Below, piece after piece: positions 38,547-49,332 of a DNA stretch of 64,000 bases; position 1 is the first letter of the stretch; each line of letters opens with the position of its first letter. The notes beneath the pieces were generated by a model. The model was not told where the DNA came from, made no database searches, and saw nothing but the letters and a program-made list of their open reading frames with translations. Made by a program: the position numbers and the translations under genes. Origin of the DNA: Cytobacillus depressus. GTDB taxonomy: Bacteria > Bacillota > Bacilli > Bacillales > Cytobacillaceae. The DNA is taken from the NCBI RefSeq assembly GCF_008923245.1, contig NZ_WBOS01000001.1, positions 744,001-808,000 on the forward strand, given 5' to 3'.

Positions 38547-38744
38547 AAAAGCGGAAACGGCTCGTTCAGCCCCGACAAGCATAAGACGCTTTATGAAAGA
38601 AGGCGCACTTTGCCTTCATTCATAAAGGGGCTTATGACCTCGAGGTCGACAAAAACGCGACGTCCTGTCGCATTGTCGACACTAGTACGTCCTGTACGTC
38701 GGGGCTAGCCGTTGCAGCTAGACAAAGCGAAAAGCGGAAACGGC
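38547..38744 (+). repeat. Intergenic repeat family A, long-form variant, copy 5
   Basis: Starts AAAAGCGGAAACGGC and ends in AGCTAGACAAAGCG followed by another AAAAGCGGAAACGGC, abutting the comN stop codon. The left hairpin has changed: CTTTATGAA...TTCATAAAG replaces the usual arm, with both sides changed together so pairing is kept. The central block is shortened. Compensatory changes suggest the stem is under selection or was copied as a structure. Confidence 0.88.
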
Positions 38745-39041
38745 TTATTCGAAAAGCTTTCTCAGCTCCTCCTTATCCTCAAAAGCAAATTCGGCTTCTT
38801 TGAATGCTTCAACAGTCGCATAATTAAAATATTCCCCAACTTTAACAGACAGAATATCTTGCATAAGTTCAGCCATACTTTTATTTCCTTCAGTTTTTTT
38901 CCACTTTTTTCTTTTTAAAAAATTCCATAGTTCTTGCTCTGACACTTGGCCATACCCTAATAATGAAAATTCCTCTTGTTTACTTTGTAATGCAGGTTTT
39001 AAATCATTGCGAAATTGATCATATGTATGACTGGTTTCCAT
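38745..39041 (-). CDS. comN: Post-transcriptional regulator ComN (YrzD)
   Basis: A small cytoplasmic protein; in B. subtilis it controls comER-comE operon expression after transcription and localises with DivIVA. 98 residues, with no membrane segments. The sequence QVSEQELWNFLKRKKWKK and SVKVGEYFNYATVEAFKEAEF match the Post_transc_reg family. ATG behind AAGGGGGTTGG. It lies between secDF and spoVB as in B. subtilis. Its TAA stop is directly followed by a family A repeat end. Confidence 0.88.
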   Translation of the reverse strand: METSHTYDQFRNDLKPALQSKQEEFSLLGYGQVSEQELWNFLKRKKWKKTEGNKSMAELMQDILSVKVGEYFNYATVEAFKEAEFAFEDKEELRKLFE

Positions 39042-39064
39042 GAACAGCCAACCCCCTTACAATA

Positions 39065-39280
39065 AAGTGAAACTTCATTCAGTGGGATGCCTTTTCCCAC
39101 TAAATGTTAGTTGAGGCCCACAGAATGTGGGTCACGCAGACGTTGCCACAGGACGTGGCGCTCTTAGTCTACGTTCTTTAAACGGGCCTTTACGGGCTAT
39201 TAGATCTCCCACTTAGAAATTTCTGCTTTCTCAAATTCTTGAAGTAAGAGTCTTACAGCCCGTTAATCTACGAGAAATTA
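39065..39280 (+). repeat. Intergenic repeat family B, copy 1
   Basis: Starts AAGTGAAACTTCATTCAGTGG, a hairpin (ATTCAGTGGG...CCCACTAAAT), then TTAGTTGAGG and a middle with GCCACAGGACGTGGCGCTC. It ends with a GGGCCTTTACGGGC / GCCCGTTAATCT pair. Shares ends and several internal blocks with the inverted copy at 47457-47726. No ORF. Confidence 0.82.
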
Positions 39281-39377
39281 AGGAAAAATTTAAACTTTGC
39301 TTGTCATGCTTTGTCCACTTCTAAGCATATAGTTAATTGTATATGATAACACCTATTTTGAGAAGGCAGGGAGCCCA

Positions 39378-40940
39378 ATGTCGAAGTTTTTAAGAGGAAC
39401 GATCATTTTATTAGCGGCTGGACTTGTTACTAGGGTGCTTGGGTTTATAAATCGCATTGTCATCGCAAGATTTATTGGCGAAGAAGGTGTTGGGTTATAT
39501 ATGATGGCATTCCCGACATTAATTCTTGCCGTTACTATAACACAGCTCGGATTGCCTGTAGCGATATCCAAAAATGTAGCTGAAGCCGAGGCAAGAGGGG
39601 ATAAAGCGAAAGTAAAGAAAATATTAGTTGTCTCATTAGCAATAACTATTTCTCTATCAATTATATTTACACCCGCCCTAATATTGTTAGCCCCCTATTT
39701 ATCAAAAACGCTTTTTACCGATTCACGAACATATCTTCCATTGTTGGCCATCGCACCGATTGTACCTATTATTGCCATTTCCTCTGTTATTAGAGGTTAC
39801 TTCCAAGGTCGGCAAAATATGAAGCCCGCCGCCATTTCGCAAATGCTTGAACAGCTTGTGAGAATTTTATTAATTGCGGCGATGACGAAAGCTTTTCTTC
39901 CTTATGGTATCGAGTATGCGGCTGCAGGAGCTATGCTTGCCTCTGTAATTGGGGAATTGAGTTCACTTATTTATTTAATGGCCACCTTCAAAATCAAAAA
40001 GAAATTCAGGGTGCGAAAACATTTCTTTAAATATGTAAAATCAGGAAGAAGCACCTTTAATGAATTAATGTGTATTGCTCTACCGACAACCGGAAGCCGA
40101 ATGATTGGTTCTTTAGCGTGGTTTTTTGAACCGATCGTTGTTGCACATAGCCTCGCTATTGCCGGAGTGGCTGCCATTGCAGCCACAAAGCAATATGGGG
40201 CGCTAACTGGCTTTGCTTTGCCGTTATTAATGCTGCCATCATTTATTACACACTCACTGTCAACAGCTCTCGTACCAGCTATTAGTGAAGCGAATTCTCG
40301 AAATAATAAACGGCTGATTGAATACAGATTGCAGCAGGCCCTTCGCCTTGCCTTTTTAACAGGCGGCTTGGCAGTTGTCGTTTTATATGTGCTTTCTGAA
40401 GAGCTAATGAATGTCATGTATGGCTCCAGTAGCGGGGCATCATTTATAAAGTTAATGGCTCCATTTTTCATCTTTTATTATTATCAAGGTCCATTGCAAG
40501 CAACATTGCAGGCGTTAAATTTAGCAAGAGCAGCGATGATCAATAGTTTAATAGGAGCCATTGTTAAAACGGCGGTCATTTTTATGTTAGCGAGTCAGCC
40601 AGCATTCGGCATTAACGGAGTTGCGATGGGAATTCTTGTAGGATTCGTTCTTGTAACATTGCTTCACTTTGCCACTGTTTTAAAGGCAATATCCTTTACT
40701 TTCTATATTCGCGATTACTTAAAAACCTTTTTTGTAATGGGTATTTCTGGATGGGCGGGCTATTGGCTGCTAAAAAATCTAAATTCTGATGTTCATCTAG
40801 TTGTACAAGTATTGCTTATTTCAATGGTTATTACCTTAATTTATTTCTTCCTTACCCTACTGCTTGGCCTAGTCCATAAAGAGGAGATTAACAGGATTCC
40901 TTGGATCGGAAAGTCTTTAGCAAAATTATCTTTTAGGTGA
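39378..40940 (+). CDS. spoVB: Stage V sporulation protein B (MOP-superfamily flippase)
   Basis: A polysaccharide/lipid-flippase-type membrane protein needed for spore cortex formation, acting in the outer forespore membrane of the mother cell. 520 residues with about 14 hydrophobic segments; N-terminal FLRGTIILLAAGLVTRVLGFINRIVIARFIGEEGVGLYMM is typical. Conserved RGYFQGRQNMKPAAISQMLEQL follows TM4. ATG behind GGCAGGGAG. Divergent from comN, with a family B repeat between them. A family A repeat begins 4 bp after the stop codon. Confidence 0.95.
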   Translation: MSKFLRGTIILLAAGLVTRVLGFINRIVIARFIGEEGVGLYMMAFPTLILAVTITQLGLPVAISKNVAEAEARGDKAKVKKILVVSLAITISLSIIFTPALILLAPYLSKTLFTDSRTYLPLLAIAPIVPIIAISSVIRGYFQGRQNMKPAAISQMLEQLVRILLIAAMTKAFLPYGIEYAAAGAMLASVIGELSSLIYLMATFKIKKKFRVRKHFFKYVKSGRSTFNELMCIALPTTGSRMIGSLAWFFEPIVVAHSLAIAGVAAIAATKQYGALTGFALPLLMLPSFITHSLSTALVPAISEANSRNNKRLIEYRLQQALRLAFLTGGLAVVVLYVLSEELMNVMYGSSSGASFIKLMAPFFIFYYYQGPLQATLQALNLARAAMINSLIGAIVKTAVIFMLASQPAFGINGVAMGILVGFVLVTLLHFATVLKAISFTFYIRDYLKTFFVMGISGWAGYWLLKNLNSDVHLVVQVLLISMVITLIYFFLTLLLGLVHKEEINRIPWIGKSLAKLSFR

Positions 40941-40944
40941 ATAG

Positions 40945-41121
40945 AAAAGCGGAAGCACCTTCGGAACAATTAAAGAACAAATTGTTCCTGCGATGACTGT
41001 TCGAAGAAGCTTTCCTTGGTGCTCACCCCCGACAAGCACAAGACGAGCCTCACTGAAAGGGGTTTTTTACCTTTCTAGGAGTCTTAGATTGTGATGTGGG
41101 GGGTTGGTGCTGAGCTAGACA
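40945..41121 (+). repeat. Intergenic repeat family A, variant, copy 6
   Basis: AAAAGCGGAAGCACC at the start; an extra hairpin (GGAACAATT...AATTGTTCC, about 40958-40988) is inserted near the left end; then CACCCCCGACAAGC, a degraded right arm, and GAGCTAGACAAAAA end. Less well preserved than copies 1, 4 and 8. It lies directly after spoVB. Confidence 0.82.
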
Positions 41122-41157
41122 AAAATAAGAGACAGCGGACGTCTCTTATTTTTTTTC
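41121..41157. terminator. Bidirectional terminator after the DUF421 gene
   Basis: AATAAGAGAC (41124-41133) pairs with GTCTCTTATT (41141-41150), with A and T tracts on either side. The stop codon of the DUF421 gene is within the right arm. Confidence 0.9.
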
Positions 41158-41796
41158 ATCTTTGAAATCAATATAAAATTGGCCATTTTCGTAGCTGCAA
41201 AAAGAAATATTGTTAATATCTGTGTGGCCTCTCTTTCTTAGCTCCTGGCGAAGCCAAAGATTAGTTTTATTCATGCCTTCTAACGTGGTTTCTTGGATAA
41301 CTCCATCTAAAATAACAGGTATTGTAACATTTCCCTTCTTCTTTTTCTCCTTTTTGAAAACAGATAATTCACCTGTCGTCTCAAGGATGGCAAATTCAAC
41401 ATCTGTAATATTGCGAATATCCTTTCCTCGTAATTGCAAAAGCAGATCATCGAAGTTATAACGGTGTTTCCGCATTGCTTCTTCGTCAATCTTTCCTTTA
41501 TTGATAATAATTGTTGGTTTTCCGTCCATTAAATCTCGGAATTTCTTACTCTTTAATGTGGCAATGGATAGAGTAATTTGAATAATCATGAGCAGTATCA
41601 TAGGAAGGACGAACGTAAAGATTGGTTTTTTGATATCCTCAATTGCTAATACAGCCATCTCGGCGATCATGATTGAAACAACAAAGTCAATCACACTTAA
41701 TTGTCCAAGCTCCTTTTTACCCATCAATCTAAAAATGAGTAAGATGACAATATATATAAGCACTGTCCGTAATAATACCGTTGAGTAATCCCCCAT
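41146..41796 (-). CDS. yrbG: DUF421 family membrane protein, YrbG/YetF-like
   Basis: About 216 residues: three hydrophobic segments (residues ~5-85) followed by a soluble region with the conserved GKPTIIINKGKID and HRYNFDDLLLQLRGKDIRNITDVEFAILE sequence of the DUF421 family. Germinant-receptor-like GerM/YetF groups share it, but its role is unclear. Start at ATG 41796, seven bases after GGGGG; two upstream Mets are worse placed. It lies between spoVB and yrzE as in B. subtilis. Confidence 0.85.
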   Translation of the reverse strand: MGDYSTVLLRTVLIYIVILLIFRLMGKKELGQLSVIDFVVSIMIAEMAVLAIEDIKKPIFTFVLPMILLMIIQITLSIATLKSKKFRDLMDGKPTIIINKGKIDEEAMRKHRYNFDDLLLQLRGKDIRNITDVEFAILETTGELSVFKKEKKKKGNVTIPVILDGVIQETTLEGMNKTNLWLRQELRKRGHTDINNISFCSYENGQFYIDFKDEKK

Positions 41797-41940
41797 CTTC
41801 ATTCCCCCTTTAATTTGCATTCTCTTTTATTATTGACAAGCATTGAGAAATCATGTGAAAAACTTGATAAAAACTATTTAATCCAGCATACAATTTCGCT
41901 TCTATTTTCTTATATCGTGAATATGCTTGTACTAGGCAGT

Positions 41941-42381
41941 ATGGCTTTGAACCGGTCTGCTTTACAGATACAAAACAGAAGGGAGAGGGGCAAAATAGAA
42001 GATTCAAGAAATGTGGGCGGTGCCGTCCTTTATGGGGTCATTGCGGTTTTTGTGCTGGCGATTATAAGCAGCCTACTATTTTCACTTTTATTAAGGTTTA
42101 CATCTTTACAGGAGTCATCTTTGCAATTTGTCATTACGGCAATATCCTTCGTATCTTTATTTATTGGCGGGCTCATTTCAGGCGGCAAAGGAAGACAGAA
42201 AGGGTGGCTTCTTGGAGGGATGACAGGGCTTATTTATTCCATTATCATTTTCTTATTTCAGTATCTAGGCTTTGATAAATTATTTGATATGCAACAAATG
42301 ATTTATCATACATGCTATACGCTCACTGCCATGATGGGTGGCATACTTGGAGTTAATATGAAGAAGACAAGAAATGCGTAA
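41941..42381 (+). CDS. yrzE: TIGR04086 family membrane protein, YrzE-like
   Basis: 146 residues with four hydrophobic segments and Gly-rich loops (LFIGGLISGGKGRQKGWLLGGMTG) typical of the family. Function unknown; it is found in many spore formers. The frame is open from 41815, but that would add an unusual non-homologous N-terminus. I take ATG 41941; its ribosome binding site (AGG) is weak, so the start is uncertain. It is divergent from the DUF421 gene and ends at a strong terminator. Confidence 0.78.
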   Translation: MALNRSALQIQNRRERGKIEDSRNVGGAVLYGVIAVFVLAIISSLLFSLLLRFTSLQESSLQFVITAISFVSLFIGGLISGGKGRQKGWLLGGMTGLIYSIIIFLFQYLGFDKLFDMQQMIYHTCYTLTAMMGGILGVNMKKTRNA

Positions 42382-42422
42382 AAAAAGAAGCGGAAATCTT
42401 TTTAGATTTCTCGCTTCTTTTT
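42382..42422 (+). terminator. Terminator after the YrzE-like gene
   Basis: AAAGAAGCG-AAATCT pairs with AGATTT-CGCTTCTTT around a small loop, followed by T residues. Confidence 0.88.
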
Positions 42423-42426
42423 GAAG

Positions 42427-42462
42427 TCTGCTCCATCGCCTACCCCCGACGTACTAGAGTCG
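42427..42462 (-). repeat. Remnant of repeat family A, copy 7
   Basis: Only about 36 bp: CTCCATCGCCTACCCCCGACG, then GTACTAGAGTC. This is the right end of the family A long form in the reverse orientation, with the remainder missing. Confidence 0.65.
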
Positions 42463-42490
42463 GCTTAGCAATGAAAACACGCTTTCCTTA

Positions 42491-42778
42491 TTAAGATTTT
42501 GCAAGCATGTCACTTCCAGCAGATTCTGTAACTTCGCGAATTGCTGCGCGATCGTATGTAAGACGGCTTCCATCCCCACATTTGATGACTACTTTTCCTT
42601 CATCGATTGCATCGACAAAGCCGTGTAAACCTCCGATTGTTACGATTCTATCTCCCTTTTTCAAGCTGCTCTGCATGTTCTGAACCGACTTTTGTCGCTT
42701 CTGCTGCGGACGGATAAGCAGGAAATAAAATAAAACGAACATTAACAATAACGGTCCGATTGTACTAATCATATCCAT
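42491..42778 (-). CDS. yajC: Preprotein translocase subunit YajC
   Basis: An accessory Sec-translocase membrane protein. 95 residues: one transmembrane segment near the N-terminus (STIGPLLLMFVLFYFLLIRPQQKRQK) and a soluble domain (GDRIVTIGGLHGFV). ATG behind AGGAGGGG. Last gene in the ruvAB-queA-tgt-yajC row; secDF is about 6.3 kb further left and read separately. Confidence 0.95.
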   Translation of the reverse strand: MDMISTIGPLLLMFVLFYFLLIRPQQKRQKSVQNMQSSLKKGDRIVTIGGLHGFVDAIDEGKVVIKCGDGSRLTYDRAAIREVTESAGSDMLAKS

Positions 42779-42849
42779 TCTCTTTCCCCTCCTTTCATTA
42801 GAAATTTTTCAAAAAGCCCGGGTTTGACCATCTTTTTGAAGAAGCATTA

Positions 42850-45061
<2,212 letters not shown>

Positions 45062-45098
45062 GCTGACACCAACTTTATGTTATTCTGCGGGACAAGGT

Positions 45099-46103
45099 TT
45101 ACGTCCCCATTTCCCGCTCAATCTTCAAATGTTTGTATACTAAATCTGTTACGATTCTTCCTCTCGGGGTTCTTTGGAGGAAGCCAATTTGCAGTAAGTA
45201 AGGCTCGTAAACGTCTTCGATTGTATGTGCTTCTTCGCCAATCGTTGCTGCGATCGTTTCCACTCCTACTGGACCACCGCGAAATTTCTCAATAATCCCT
45301 CTTAATAATTTATGGTCAATATGATCAAGGCCTAAACGGTCAACTTGAAGAAGCTCTAAAGCTTCCGCTGCCTGCTCTTCATCGATGACTCCATTTCCTT
45401 TTACTTGGGCAAAATCCCGCACCCTTCTTAACAGCCTGTTCGCAATTCGTGGTGTCCCTCTTGATCTCCTTGCTATTTCGGCGGCCGCAAGTAAGTCAAT
45501 TTCAGTACTTAACACTTCAGCGGTTCTTATAACTATATCTTGAAGCTGACTTTCATTATAAAACTCTAGTCTGCTTAGTACCCCAAAACGGTCTCTTAAA
45601 GGAGCTGATAGTGAGCCCGCTCTCGTTGTTGCCCCGACTAACGTAAACGGCGGGAGATCAAGCCGAACAGATCTAGCACTTGGGCCTTTGCCAATGACAA
45701 TATCTAAACAGAAATCTTCCATCGCGGGATATAGTACCTCTTCGATCGTACGAGGCAAGCGATGAATCTCATCTATAAATAACACATCACCTGGCTCCAG
45801 CGCTGTAAGAATAGCCGCAAGATCACCTGGTCTTTCTATCGCCGGTCCAGCAGTCGTGCGAATATTCACACCCATTTCATTGGCAATAATGGCCGCAAGT
45901 GTTGTTTTCCCCAATCCAGGAGGACCGTAAAGCAACACATGATCAAGTGTTTCCTGCCGAAGCTTAGCAGCTTTAATAAACACTTCCAAGTTAGCCTTTA
46001 CTTTATCTTGCCCGATATATTGTTTTAAATTTTGGGGACGCAAGCTTTGCTCAAATGAGATATCCTGCAGGTCAGCCTCGCTGGATATTAAACGGTCTTC
46101 CAT
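45099..46103 (-). CDS. ruvB: Holliday junction branch migration helicase RuvB
   Basis: A hexameric AAA+ motor that drives branch migration with RuvA. 334 residues. Walker [12 protein letters not shown] is near residue 60, Walker [11 protein letters not shown] near 110, and sensor 1 is [20 protein letters not shown]. The C-terminal winged helix [16 protein letters not shown] is intact. ATG behind AAGGGTGATG. It is 32 bp downstream of ruvA. Confidence 0.98.
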   Translation of the reverse strand: MEDRLISSEADLQDISFEQSLRPQNLKQYIGQDKVKANLEVFIKAAKLRQETLDHVLLYGPPGLGKTTLAAIIANEMGVNIRTTAGPAIERPGDLAAILTALEPGDVLFIDEIHRLPRTIEEVLYPAMEDFCLDIVIGKGPSARSVRLDLPPFTLVGATTRAGSLSAPLRDRFGVLSRLEFYNESQLQDIVIRTAEVLSTEIDLLAAAEIARRSRGTPRIANRLLRRVRDFAQVKGNGVIDEEQAAEALELLQVDRLGLDHIDHKLLRGIIEKFRGGPVGVETIAATIGEEAHTIEDVYEPYLLQIGFLQRTPRGRIVTDLVYKHLKIEREMGT

Positions 46104-46135
46104 TGTATCATCACCCTTAATTTCAAACTAAGCGA

Positions 46136-46744
46136 TTATTTTAATAGCCTTTGCAGCGCCTTTTTTATGTATTGATCCGTAGTTAGTTTTTCCTTTTTTA
46201 ATTCTGGGGAAATTTTATTAATTTCTCTCTCCGAATATCCGAGTGCCTTCAAGGCAAGCATGGCTTCTTCAAACTCCTGGCTAATATTATTTTGCACCTG
46301 GAATTTGTCTTGAGAGAAAAGATCTGGGAAAAAGTCTGGAACGATATTTTGCAGCTTTCCCTTCAGATCCAATATCATTTGTCTCGCTGTCTTTTTACCG
46401 ACACCAGGGAATTTAACTAGAAAGGCTTCATCCTCATTTTCTATTGCCTGTACAACTTGCTCTGGCTCACCAAAGGCAAGAATAGCTAAAGCACCCTTTG
46501 GTCCAATTCCGGTCACATCTAATAGTTTAATAAACAAGGTTTTCTCTTCTCGGGAATGGAAACCGTATAAGGCAATAACATCCTGCCTTACATGATAGTA
46601 AGTATATATTGTTACCTCTTGGCTAAATTGCTTTGTGAAACTGAATGGATTTGGAGTGGATATTTGATAGCCGATCCCATTATTTTCAATGACAACAAAC
46701 TCAGGCGCTATATAGTCAACCCGCCCTTTTATAAATTCATACAA
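46136..46744 (-). CDS. ruvA: Holliday junction DNA-binding subunit RuvA
   Basis: A tetramer that binds four-way junctions and loads RuvB. 202 residues. An N-terminal OB domain, two helix-hairpin-helix motifs ([16 protein letters not shown] and [23 protein letters not shown]), and a flexible linker leading to the RuvB-binding C-terminal domain ([19 protein letters not shown]). ATG with GAGGAGCGAG upstream. Confidence 0.97.
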   Translation of the reverse strand: MYEFIKGRVDYIAPEFVVIENNGIGYQISTPNPFSFTKQFSQEVTIYTYYHVRQDVIALYGFHSREEKTLFIKLLDVTGIGPKGALAILAFGEPEQVVQAIENEDEAFLVKFPGVGKKTARQMILDLKGKLQNIVPDFFPDLFSQDKFQVQNNISQEFEEAMLALKALGYSEREINKISPELKKEKLTTDQYIKKALQRLLK

Positions 46745-46824
46745 TGCCTTCTCGCTCCTCTAATTTGCTGTACATCATTGTATCATATTTTGCGAAAAGG
46801 TTCGTTAAAAAAGACAAATGAGCT

Positions 46825-46868
46825 TAAAAAAACAAGGACTGCTGGTTTACTTGCCGCAGTCCTTGTTC
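46825..46868 (-). terminator. Terminator after bofC
   Basis: The minus strand has ACAAGGACTGC, loop, GCAGTCCTTGT and a T-run. The 11-bp stem is perfect. Confidence 0.9.
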
Positions 46869-46872
46869 TATA

Positions 46873-47433
46873 TTAATTCGCCTGTTCATCAGTTTTGGAA
46901 TAGGATTGAAATGTTTCAAGTACTTCAACATATTGTTCTTTCGTCTTAATTGGAATTCCCTCTTTTAGTTCTTCGCATTTTTTACTTTCTAATCGGCCAA
47001 TATCTATTTGAAAAAATGATTGGATGATATTCATTTTTTGTGGCTTTCCATTAAAAATTGTTAAAACTCCCTCGTCGGTGATGCCAAAATAGCCATTCGC
47101 TTTAAGTAATGGAGAAATATCATCCATATATTTGCGAAAAATGGCTTGATCTTCGTCCATATCTATAAGCTGCCACTCTTCATATTTAGCCCAAAAGTTT
47201 TCCATCGACCAGATTTCTTCTGTTAACCATTCCTGACTAACTTCACCATCCATATACATCCGCTCTAAAACTACGTTTATCGTTATAGGGTCATTGACTC
47301 TTTCTTTATAATCCACTTCTGAATTTGCCAAAGCTGTTTTGCCGTTCATCCAAACATGTAAGGGATTTAACTGGAAGGGAAATAATCCGGCTAAACAAAG
47401 GGCAAAAATGACGAAGGCCCACTTATTTCTCAT
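46873..47433 (-). CDS. bofC: Bypass-of-forespore protein BofC
   Basis: An intermembrane-space protein that inhibits SpoIVB protease and so delays sigma-K activation in the mother cell. 186 residues. A signal-anchor segment KWAFVIFALCLAGLFPF is at the N-terminus; the sequence ITINVVLERMYMDGEVSQE and EDQAIFRKYMDDISPLLKANGYFGIT are typical BofC domains. ATG behind ATGAGGTGATC. It precedes ruvAB in the same direction but has its own terminator. Confidence 0.93.
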   Translation of the reverse strand: MRNKWAFVIFALCLAGLFPFQLNPLHVWMNGKTALANSEVDYKERVNDPITINVVLERMYMDGEVSQEWLTEEIWSMENFWAKYEEWQLIDMDEDQAIFRKYMDDISPLLKANGYFGITDEGVLTIFNGKPQKMNIIQSFFQIDIGRLESKKCEELKEGIPIKTKEQYVEVLETFQSYSKTDEQAN

Positions 47434-47456
47434 ATGATCACCTCATTTTAAATAGG

Positions 47457-47726
47457 GTGCCTAAATTTATCGCAGATTAACGGGCAGTAAGCCCCCACTT
47501 GAATCTTTAGATTATTCGAAGAAGTTTAGGTGGGAGATCAACTGCCCGTAAAGGCCCGACGACGGAAAGGATGTCCTAGTCAGGAGAAAGCCACAGGACA
47601 AGGAACACTACGACAGCTATTCATCGCACGACCAAAAGCAGAGCTTTTGGGAGGACGTGGCACTCTTGAGCGTGATAAGTTCAACTAACATTCAGTGTAA
47701 ACCCCTACTGAATGAAGTTTCACTAT
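47457..47726 (-). repeat. Intergenic repeat family B, copy 2 (inverted relative to copy 1)
   Basis: The minus strand starts with GTGAAACTTCATTCAGTAGGG and a hairpin, then TTAGTTGAACTT, and a middle with CCAAAAGC...GCTTTTGG. It ends with GGGCAGTTGATCTCCCACC and a partner GGGGGCTTACTGCCCG. The block at 47621-47665 is nearly identical to family A copy 3. It lies directly upstream of the aroK-aroD gene. Confidence 0.82.
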
Positions 47727-47909
47727 ATTCTTTAACATTAACTATTGTGACCATTTTTTCCTGAGTTATCCGGATATTATTAACAAAAAATTGTTAAATA
47801 GAAAACGATTGTAGAAAAAGCTTACTATTAAAACTATGATAACAATCAAAGAAGTTCTATAATGAGGACAAGTTATTTTTACTTTTTTGATTTAGGGGGA
47901 TAAAGTAAT

Positions 47910-49232
47910 TTGATTAATCAGCAAGCTCCTTCAAGAGAAAAAAACATTTTATTTATTGGATTTATGGGCGTAGGAAAAACAACGATCGGCAAATTAGTAG
48001 CCAATAAATTAAACCGCAAATTTATTGATACAGATGAAGAAATTGAAAAAGAATATGAAATGCCGGTATCCGAAATTTTTCATCAGCTTGGAGAAAAGAC
48101 ATTTAGAGAAAAGGAAAAAGCGTTAATTACAAAATTGAGCGAAGAAGGAAACTATATTTTATCCCTTGGTGGCGGGGCTTTTCTTCAGGAGGAGATTCGG
48201 GAAGCATGTTTGTCAAATTGTATTGTCTTTTATATCCATTTGCCATGGGAAAGCTGGAAGGAACGCATCCCTTTAATCATTGATAGCCGTCCGGTTTTGC
48301 AAGGGAAATCAATAAATGAAATTCACGAACTTTTCCAAAAAAGACAAGAAATATATTCCCATTATCATTATAGAGTCGAAACCGAAAGTTTAGATGCTGA
48401 AGAAATCTCTGATCGAATTGTAGCACTGATCCATTCAGATTTGTTTCCGAATGAAGAAAAAGCTGCGAAAAGACTATTAACAGTAAAAAATGTTGTCATA
48501 GGGGAGGATATACCTAAAATCTGTGTGCCTATCGTTGGGCAAACGATGCATGAAATTATAGAGGAAGCTTCCCATTTGAAAGCGATTGACTTCGATATTG
48601 TTGAATGGCGGGCAGACTTTTTTGAGGACGTAGAAGATATCAAAAAGGTTAAGGAAGCTTTAACAGAAATTTATGCTATTTTATCACCGTCTCCTATCAT
48701 TTTCACTTTCCGCAGTATAAAAGAAGGCGGCGAGAAAGAGGTTAGCAGCGAGTATTATGCAGCACTAAATAAAGCGATTATCGAAACCGGTATGGCAGAT
48801 ATGATAGACATTGAATTGTATAGTAATGAAGAAAAAACCGTTCAAGAGGTTGTCCAATTTGCCCATGCTAATAATGTTTTCGTTATTCTTTCCAATCATG
48901 ACTTTCAAAAAACGCCATCAAAAGAAGAAATAATTACACGATTATGCAGAGCACAGAAATTAGGAGCTGATCTTCCGAAAATAGCTGTAATGCCTAAATC
49001 AAAAGAAGATGTTTTAGTTCTTCTTGATGCTACGCTTACTATGAATGAAAAATTTGCCGATCGCCCTTTTATTACAATGTCCATGGCAAAAAAAGGGGTG
49101 ATAAGCCGTCTAACGGGAGAATTTTTTGGGTCAGCCATAACATTTGGCACTGCCAAAAAAGCATCAGCACCAGGACAAGTAGCCACTTCAGAATTACGGA
49201 AGATCTTATATCTTTTGCATCAAAATCGATAA
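47910..49232 (+). CDS. Shikimate kinase / type I 3-dehydroquinate dehydratase fusion
   Basis: Residues ~10-180 are shikimate kinase: Walker A GFMGVGKTTIGK, substrate residues FIDTDEEIE and FREKE, SLGGGAF and lid DSRPVL are all present. Residues ~196-438 are a type I (class I aldolase) dehydroquinase: KICVPIVGQT, VEWRADFFE, FTFRSIKEGG, catalytic His in SNHDF, Schiff-base Lys in AVMPKSKEDV, and SAPGQV. So one chain catalyses steps three and five of the shikimate pathway; step four (AroE) is not here. TTG start behind GGGGGA. The gene is flanked by inverted family B repeats. Each domain looks catalytically intact. AroK and AroD are normally separate. Confidence 0.9.
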   Translation: MINQQAPSREKNILFIGFMGVGKTTIGKLVANKLNRKFIDTDEEIEKEYEMPVSEIFHQLGEKTFREKEKALITKLSEEGNYILSLGGGAFLQEEIREACLSNCIVFYIHLPWESWKERIPLIIDSRPVLQGKSINEIHELFQKRQEIYSHYHYRVETESLDAEEISDRIVALIHSDLFPNEEKAAKRLLTVKNVVIGEDIPKICVPIVGQTMHEIIEEASHLKAIDFDIVEWRADFFEDVEDIKKVKEALTEIYAILSPSPIIFTFRSIKEGGEKEVSSEYYAALNKAIIETGMADMIDIELYSNEEKTVQEVVQFAHANNVFVILSNHDFQKTPSKEEIITRLCRAQKLGADLPKIAVMPKSKEDVLVLLDATLTMNEKFADRPFITMSMAKKGVISRLTGEFFGSAITFGTAKKASAPGQVATSELRKILYLLHQNR

Positions 49233-49287
49233 AGTGAAACTTCATTTAGTGGGGGAGTTTCTTCATCCCCCACTGAATGTTAGTTAA
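49232..49287 (+). repeat. Intergenic repeat family B, copy 3 (hairpin end only)
   Basis: AAGTGAAACTTCATTTAGTGG, loop, CCCCCACTGAATGTTAGTT: the same hairpin end as copies 1 and 2 without the middle. It follows directly from the aroK-aroD stop codon (TAAAGTGAAAC) and faces the inverted copy 2 upstream of the gene. Confidence 0.85.
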
Positions 49288-49296
49288 TCTATCGAT

Positions 49297-49330
49297 AAAA
49301 TTTTAGGGCAAAGCCATGCTTTGCCCCTTT
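49297..49330. terminator. Convergent terminator between aroK-aroD and the coxA-like gene
   Basis: AGGGCAAAGC pairs with GCTTTGCCCCT around a CAT loop; T-runs on either side are short. It may serve both convergent genes. Confidence 0.7.
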
Positions 49331-49332
49331 AG

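Noticed and set aside
39971..40471. A 166-codon antisense ORF in spoVB
   Set aside because: Shadow frame within a well-supported conserved gene.
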